Shown here in pieces: positions 59,790-64,000 of a stretch of DNA of 64,000 nucleotides. Origin of the DNA: Thiocapsa bogorovii. GTDB taxonomy: Bacteria > Pseudomonadota > Gammaproteobacteria > Chromatiales > Chromatiaceae. Position 1 is the stretch's first letter. The number at the start of each line of letters is the position of its first letter. The notes beneath the pieces are model-generated. The model was given only the letters and a program-made list of their open reading frames with translations, searched no databases and was not told the origin of the DNA. Made by a program: the position numbers and the translations under genes. The stretch lies in contig NZ_CP089309.1 of assembly GCF_021228795.1 (NCBI RefSeq), forward strand, positions 4,647,501-4,711,500, read 5' to 3'.

Positions 59790-61370
59790 TCACTCGACTT
59801 CCGTGCGGCGGATCGGTCGCCCATGGGGGGCGTCGAGGATCAGCTCGCCGTTCTGCACGACGAGACCGCCATTGACGAGCAAGGTCTGTACGCCCACCGC
59901 GGGCTGATTGGGTTTTTCGTAGGTACCCACGTCACGGATGGTCTCGGGATCGAAGACCACGATATCGGCATCCATCCCCTCCTGGAGCCGACCCTTCTTC
60001 TTCATCTGCGGCACGAAGCCTTCCAAGGTCTGGGCGGGCATTAGGGTCATCTTGCGCAGGGCCTCCTGCATGCTCATCAGCTTGCGCTCCCTGACATAGG
60101 AGCGCAGGATTTTGGCGAAGGTGCCGTTCGACCGTGGATGCGAGAACGTGTTCTCGGGCAGCGGCCACGCATCACCCTCGTAGTTGATGACGTGGTTGTG
60201 ATCGTCCATGAACATCCAGAACATCTCGTCGGACTCGATCAGGATCTCCGGGTGCAGGATCGACTTGTCCAACAGCTTCAGGTCGTCGGGGTCGGTCTCG
60301 TCCAGGAAGTGCCAGACGATGAAGGTGCCAGGTTTGTTCTGCTGGTAGTCGGCAAGCTGCGCCTCGGTCATGCGCTCGGTGCCGAGCTGAAAATTGTTGG
60401 CGGTGGAGCCCATCCGCTCGCGCCAACCCTCGCCGCTGAACATGGCCGCGCCGACCACCGTGCTCGCCGCACCCCAGGGATAGGCGCCGACGCTGATGTT
60501 GATGCCCCGTTCCAATGCGCCATCCACCAGCCGGATCGTCCCGTCGATGTCCTTCAGCGAGGTGCTGTTGATGTGGCACAGGTGCATGTGCGCACCGGTG
60601 ATCGCGGCATTGGCGATCAGCTCCTGCACCGCCTCGAAGGAGCTTTGCGGCTCGCGGTTGCTGGCGTACCGCACATGGGTGAAGGTCGCCACGCCCCGCT
60701 CGGCGGCCAACTGGGCCAGCGCGAAGTACTCCTTGCGGCCATGGCCGGGGGCGTAGCCGGCGTTGATGCCGATGCCGAGCGCGCCCTCGTCCAGACCCTG
60801 CTCGACGAGCTTCAGGATCTGTTCCTGCTGCTCGGGCGTGGAGAGGTCCATCTTCCAGTCCATCCGTGACTGGGCGTCTTGGAAGTATCCGGGGTCCCCC
60901 ACGGGTCCCTCGCCGGTGAAGGTCGCGATCCGCGCGAAGGTCCAACCCGCAGCCGCCCCATAGTTGAGGGGAAGATTCTTCTCGGCCTGCTTGTCGTACC
61001 ACTCGCCGATCGGCAGCACGCCCGACTCCAGCTCCAGCATGGTGGTGACGGCCTGCATGGCCTGCATGCGGTAGTCGCCGATGTTTTGGCCATGGGCGTG
61101 GATGTCGATGAAGCCGGGCGCGACCACGTGGCCGGTGGCGTCGATGGTTTCCTGACCGGTGATTCCGTCCTCGGTGATGACGACGATCGTGCCGTCCTTG
61201 ATGCCGACATTGGCGATGGCGTCATACCGGGTTTCCGGGTCCATTACCCGACCGTTGAGAATGACGAGATCGTAGTCTTGGGCGACGGCGGGAATCGCCG
61301 CGGCGAGGAGTCCGCAGGCCACTGCTGCCGTGCCGATGATCCTCGCGAGATCCATTGCTGATTTCATCAT
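59790..61370 (-). CDS. Secreted amidohydrolase, N-acyl-D-glutamate deacylase-like (copy 2)
   Basis: About 526 residues with a signal peptide ending AIPAVAQ. Its N-terminal 60 residues are nearly the same as copy 1 (YDLVILNGRVMDPETRYDA, EETIDATGHVVAPGFID), but the core differs: IHAHGQNIGDYRMQAMQAVT and EGALGIGINAGYAPGHGRKE, the style of N-acyl-D-glutamate deacylases. The upstream gene encodes a SnoaL-like protein and the downstream gene the paralogue, all in one direction. The start is uncertain among ATGs at 61370, 61367 and 61355, none with a good ribosome site. The strong similarity limited to the N-terminus suggests gene conversion of the signal peptide region. Confidence 0.87.
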   Translation of the reverse strand: MMKSAMDLARIIGTAAVACGLLAAAIPAVAQDYDLVILNGRVMDPETRYDAIANVGIKDGTIVVITEDGITGQETIDATGHVVAPGFIDIHAHGQNIGDYRMQAMQAVTTMLELESGVLPIGEWYDKQAEKNLPLNYGAAAGWTFARIATFTGEGPVGDPGYFQDAQSRMDWKMDLSTPEQQEQILKLVEQGLDEGALGIGINAGYAPGHGRKEYFALAQLAAERGVATFTHVRYASNREPQSSFEAVQELIANAAITGAHMHLCHINSTSLKDIDGTIRLVDGALERGINISVGAYPWGAASTVVGAAMFSGEGWRERMGSTANNFQLGTERMTEAQLADYQQNKPGTFIVWHFLDETDPDDLKLLDKSILHPEILIESDEMFWMFMDDHNHVINYEGDAWPLPENTFSHPRSNGTFAKILRSYVRERKLMSMQEALRKMTLMPAQTLEGFVPQMKKKGRLQEGMDADIVVFDPETIRDVGTYEKPNQPAVGVQTLLVNGGLVVQNGELILDAPHGRPIRRTEVE

Positions 61371-61386
61371 TGATTGCAGGTGACGA

Positions 61387-61815
61387 CTACGCAAAGTCCT
61401 CGGGCTTCAGATCCTTCCAGTACTCCTCGGGCACCGCTGCGATGCTGAAGATGGCGTACATGGTGCTGATGTTGCCAGAGCCGGGATCGACCACGATCTT
61501 GTCCCAGAACGGGGTTTCGATGACCGAGTCGTCCGGCAACCAGACTCGCAGCGTGCCGTCGAAATAGGTGATGTGCTCGCCGACGTAGATGTCGTTCATG
61601 ACGTGCTCGTACTTCGGGAGCCGCCGATCGAAGGCGCCGACGAAGCCGATGCCTTGCTGGATGCCGCGCAGGCTGTAGTGCGCGAAGTAGAGCCGGAAGT
61701 CCTCGGCGAAGAAGGCGTCCAGGGCACCGAAGTCCTTTTTGTCGATGCACTGGAAGACGGGTTGGAGGAAGTCGGGCAGGGTAGGGGACTTTTGCAGCGT
61801 GGTTTCAGCGTTCAC
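61387..61815 (-). CDS. SnoaL/NTF2-like protein 1
   Basis: A 142-residue cytoplasmic protein. The cone-shaped SnoaL fold is suggested by LQPVFQCIDKKDFGALDAFF, AEDFRLYFAHYSLRGIQQGI and YFDGTLRVWLPDDSVIETPF, the usual helix followed by curved strands. Members include cyclases, isomerases and many unknowns. Translation starts at GTG 61815, 6-7 bases after CAGGAG. It lies between another SnoaL-like gene and the amidohydrolases, so it may act on the same substrate. Confidence 0.82.
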   Translation of the reverse strand: MNAETTLQKSPTLPDFLQPVFQCIDKKDFGALDAFFAEDFRLYFAHYSLRGIQQGIGFVGAFDRRLPKYEHVMNDIYVGEHITYFDGTLRVWLPDDSVIETPFWDKIVVDPGSGNISTMYAIFSIAAVPEEYWKDLKPEDFA

Positions 61816-61865
61816 TGCGTGCTCCTGACGGGTTGGTGACTCTGGTGGGCACTCACGGTGATGGC

Positions 61866-62270
61866 TCAAAACCCCGCCGACTTGGCCGCTTCCGGCGGAA
61901 AGTCGACCACGTAGCGGATCACCTTGCCCTCGTCGTTGAACCACAGCAGGTTAAAGAGCGGGGCGGCTTGGAACGACTTCTCCGGTGGATCGCCCTTCTT
62001 GCACAGCGACGCGCTGCCCTGCATGAAGTAGGCGTTGCCGTAACGGTACACCACGTCGACGAAGTGCTGGGTGATGAGGGGCGCGTCCAATTCCGTGAAG
62101 AACTGCTTGACGGCCTCGATGCCGTGGGCCGTCTTCGGGCCGAACTGCAGCGTAATGTCGTCCGCGAAGATGCGGAAGCCGCCGTCTTCAGACAGGTCCA
62201 AGTCGTCGATGGACTCGAACAGTTCCAGCATCCAGGCCGGTGTTTCGATCTGCTGCAGCTGGTCTGCCAT
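61866..62270 (-). CDS. SnoaL/NTF2-like protein 2
   Basis: A 134-residue protein starting at ATG 62270 (MADQLQQIETPAWML). It has the same fold signature as its neighbour: LELFESIDDLDLSEDGGFRI, FADDITLQFGPKTAHGIEAV and FVDVVYRYGNAYFMQGSA. The weak GACGA site makes the start likely but not certain; a longer frame to 62417 exists. Two SnoaL-like genes in a row with two amidohydrolases suggests a degradative cassette. Confidence 0.8.
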   Translation of the reverse strand: MADQLQQIETPAWMLELFESIDDLDLSEDGGFRIFADDITLQFGPKTAHGIEAVKQFFTELDAPLITQHFVDVVYRYGNAYFMQGSASLCKKGDPPEKSFQAAPLFNLLWFNDEGKVIRYVVDFPPEAAKSAGF

Positions 62271-62481
62271 GTCTCGTCGTCCAATGGTGTTGAGGCTGCT
62301 CGCAAAGCCGACTCTGAGCAGGGATAGCGCGGTCTGGGGCAAGAAGCGCCCGACGGGCGCCTTCCACTGAGTGCGGCCGAATTCGTCTCGGACTGCGGCT
62401 AGGATCAGCCAGGTCACGTCATCAAGGTGCCATTATCGAGGATCGACTCCCGCGCGTGAGCCCCCGTCGCGTCGCTATTTA

Positions 62482-62495
62482 GGATCAATTCTTGC
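62482..62495 (-). repeat. Dispersed 14-mer, reverse copy
   Basis: GGATCAATTCTTGC is the reverse complement of the sequence at 18610-18623 and 38103-38116. All are in non-coding DNA. Confidence 0.7.
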
Positions 62496-62555
62496 ACCCG
62501 CGGCCGTCGACCCGGCACGGTCACCCGTTCGGCTCTCGCCGGGTGCCCGCCTCGA

Positions 62556-63347
62556 CTACGACTCCTCCGGCCCCCACATCGCCGCGCTCTCGACGATTTG
62601 CAGCCGCGTGATTCTGGCGAAGACGAGATCGATCATCAGGCCGACCAGGCCCATCGCGAGGATGTAGGCGTAGGCCTCTTCCAGCCGGTAGCGCTCGGAG
62701 AGATCCAACACCGCCGCACCGACCCCCGTGCGCCCGCCAATGAGCATCTCCCCGGCGATGCAGACCGCGAAGGCCACGGTGGCGGAGACACGGCTCGAGG
62801 CGAGGGCTTGGACCGCGGCACCCGGGGCAACGAAGTGGCGCAAGAAGGCCGGCTTGCTCGCGGACAGGATCAGCGCGAGCTCCCGATAGCGCGCCGCGCT
62901 CTCGCGCGCGGCTTCGGCGGTGCCGGGAAACACGTACAGCGCCGAGGCGAGGCCGGCGACGACGCCGATGGACAGACCGCCCGGGCCGATCGCCACCAGG
63001 GCGACCGGGAACAGGGCGATCGGGGGGATCGCGCGCAGATAGCCCAGCAGCGGCAGCAGGATGCGCCAGGCCCGCGCACTGACGCCGGCGGCGAAGCCGA
63101 GCGCGAGGCCGGCCCCGGTGCCGGTGGCGAAGGCCGCGATCCAGACGCCGAGCGTTCGGCCCCAGTTGCGCCAGAATTCCGCGGTCAGCGCCAGCTCGGC
63201 GATGCTTAGGATGACGCCGGTCGGCCGCGGCAGCGCCAACGGCGAAATCCAGCCGATTCGGACTACCACCTCCCAGATGGCCAGAACGAGCCCGATCAGC
63301 AGCAGGCCGATTAGGCTATCGCGAAGACGCGTCTTGCAGATTCCCAT
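62556..63347 (-). CDS. ABC transporter permease (SsuC/TauC/NrtB type)
   Basis: A 263-residue permease with six predicted helices and the conserved cytoplasmic loop EAARESAARYRELALILSAS (EAA-like motif, about 145-165), followed by AFLRHFVAPGAAVQALASS. The N-terminus GLLLIGLVLAIWEVVVRIGW ISP-type is typical of taurine, nitrate and sulfonate importers. Its 5' end overlaps the 3' end of the ATPase gene by 37 bases. The substrate-binding protein is outside the window. Confidence 0.9.
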   Translation of the reverse strand: MGICKTRLRDSLIGLLLIGLVLAIWEVVVRIGWISPLALPRPTGVILSIAELALTAEFWRNWGRTLGVWIAAFATGTGAGLALGFAAGVSARAWRILLPLLGYLRAIPPIALFPVALVAIGPGGLSIGVVAGLASALYVFPGTAEAARESAARYRELALILSASKPAFLRHFVAPGAAVQALASSRVSATVAFAVCIAGEMLIGGRTGVGAAVLDLSERYRLEEAYAYILAMGLVGLMIDLVFARITRLQIVESAAMWGPEES

Positions 63348-64000
63348 AGGGCTTCTACCCGGTGTGCACGGGTCGCGTGCTGGGTCAGGTCGATCTCATC
63401 GGCGATAGTCGCCGGCGGCCCGCTGATGAGACAGGCGCGGTCCACGACACCGGCGAGCTCCCCGACATTGTGACTGACCAGGCAGATGCAGCGGTGTCCC
63501 TGTGCACAAAAATCGCGCAGATAGCCATAAACGCGCTCCCGCTGGACGAAATCGAGCATCGACCAGCCTTCGTCGATCAAGAGCACAGTCGGCGGGTTTG
63601 CGAGCCAACGCGCCAGCGCGAGCAGCTGCTGCTGACCGCCGCTGAGCTGGTGCGGATAGCGATCGGCCAGATGGCCCAGTCCCAGGGCGTCCAGCGTCTG
63701 CGCGGCCTCGCGGCGACTACGGCGGGGGTTGCGCCCCTCGACGCGACTCGGCAGCGCCACGTTGTCCGCGCCGGTGAGCCACGGCAACAAATTGGCCGCG
63801 ACGTGCTGACTGATCATGCCGACGGAAACATCGGCGCCCGCGCGACGCACGGCGCCGCCCGTTGGCCGTAGGATGCCCGCGAGCGTTCGCAGCAGCGACG
63901 TCTTCCCGCACCCATTCGGCCCCAGCAGCCCGATGATCTCTCCCGCGTGCAAGGTCAGGTCGACGCCCGCCACGATCGGGCGGGCATCCGCGTCGGCGCC
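63311..64000 (-). CDS. ABC transporter ATP-binding protein (partial, cut by right edge)
   Basis: The frame is open to the right edge, with 229 residues visible. Walker A is GLLGPNGCGKTSLLR, the signature LSGGQQQLLALARWL, Walker B VLLIDEGWSMLD and the H-loop LVSHN. The Walker B motif ends DEG where most importers have DEP. It belongs with the permease downstream. Its start lies beyond the window; the GTG at 63973 is unlikely because the sequence GADADARPI before it fits the normal N-terminus. Confidence 0.9.
   Translation of the reverse strand, partial: GADADARPIVAGVDLTLHAGEIIGLLGPNGCGKTSLLRTLAGILRPTGGAVRRAGADVSVGMISQHVAANLLPWLTGADNVALPSRVEGRNPRRSRREAAQTLDALGLGHLADRYPHQLSGGQQQLLALARWLANPPTVLLIDEGWSMLDFVQRERVYGYLRDFCAQGHRCICLVSHNVGELAGVVDRACLISGPPATIADEIDLTQHATRAHRVEALWESARRVFAIA

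Noticed and set aside
1-64000. tRNA, rRNA or prophage genes
   Set aside because: No cloverleaf, rRNA-like segment or phage structural cassette was recognised on either strand by reading; a tRNA scan would settle this.

Overview
The window is GC-rich, densely coded DNA with short intergenic gaps, frequent ATGA stop/start overlaps and Gram-negative envelope systems: an outer-membrane porin, an Mla-type MCE transporter, a periplasmic multihaem cytochrome c and lipoproteins. It looks like a gammaproteobacterial chromosome, perhaps a purple sulfur bacterium of the Chromatiales. That placement is inference from gene content; no rRNA, tRNA or other phylogenetic marker was seen.

Layout. (1) 1-8139, minus strand: an uncharacterised operon. 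Two related proteins with an acidic head and a basic tail come first. They are followed by a zincin-like protein (HExxH plus ExxxD), a 576-aa protein of unknown family, a CBS-pair protein, a second zincin-like protein, an unknown protein and a DUF4438 protein cut by the window edge. (2) 8487-10907: an octahaem cytochrome c with HEAT-like and TPR regions. (3) 10925-16762, minus: a compact envelope operon (K+ channel, SulP transporter, FUSC protein, DUF1656 protein, HlyD-type adaptor). (4) 17.0-19.2 kb: a scrapyard of broken mscS copies, a vapBC toxin-antitoxin pair with a frameshifted toxin, and a decayed IS200/RAYT-like transposase. (5) 19.5-25.4 kb: AraC regulator, two DUF1254/DUF1214 proteins, a membrane protein and a histidine phosphatase. 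(6) 25.9-30 kb: a large intact MscS channel and a porin. (7) 30.0-43.3 kb: a pH/acid-stress island.

The island at 30.0-43.3 kb holds aspD, an AspT-type antiporter gene split by a complete 2.37-kb insertion sequence, gadB, a P-type H+-ATPase, PPK2 and a ClC chloride transporter. Decarboxylation of glutamate and aspartate consumes cytoplasmic protons, the antiporter would exchange substrate for product, the ATPase exports H+ and ClC can balance charge. The island's amino-acid exchanger is broken in this strain. (8) 44.3-53.2 kb: a DUF3124 protein, a second SulP transporter, a DUF3313 pseudogene, a four-gene Mla-like lipid transporter and a KefB-like antiporter. (9) 53.2-56.3 kb: an orphan vapB left by an internal deletion of vapBC, one unknown membrane-anchored protein, and several broken genes. 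(10) 56.5-62.3 kb: a serine hydrolase, two paralogous secreted amidohydrolases of the D-aminoacylase type and two SnoaL-like proteins. (11) 62.6-64.0 kb: permease and ATPase of an SsuBC/TauBC-type ABC importer, cut by the edge.

The two best candidates for undescribed biology are the acidic/basic protein plus zincin operon at the left end and the array of six alternating 11-bp sites at 30030-30319. The array forms three successive 85-86-bp inverted-repeat units between the porin and aspD.
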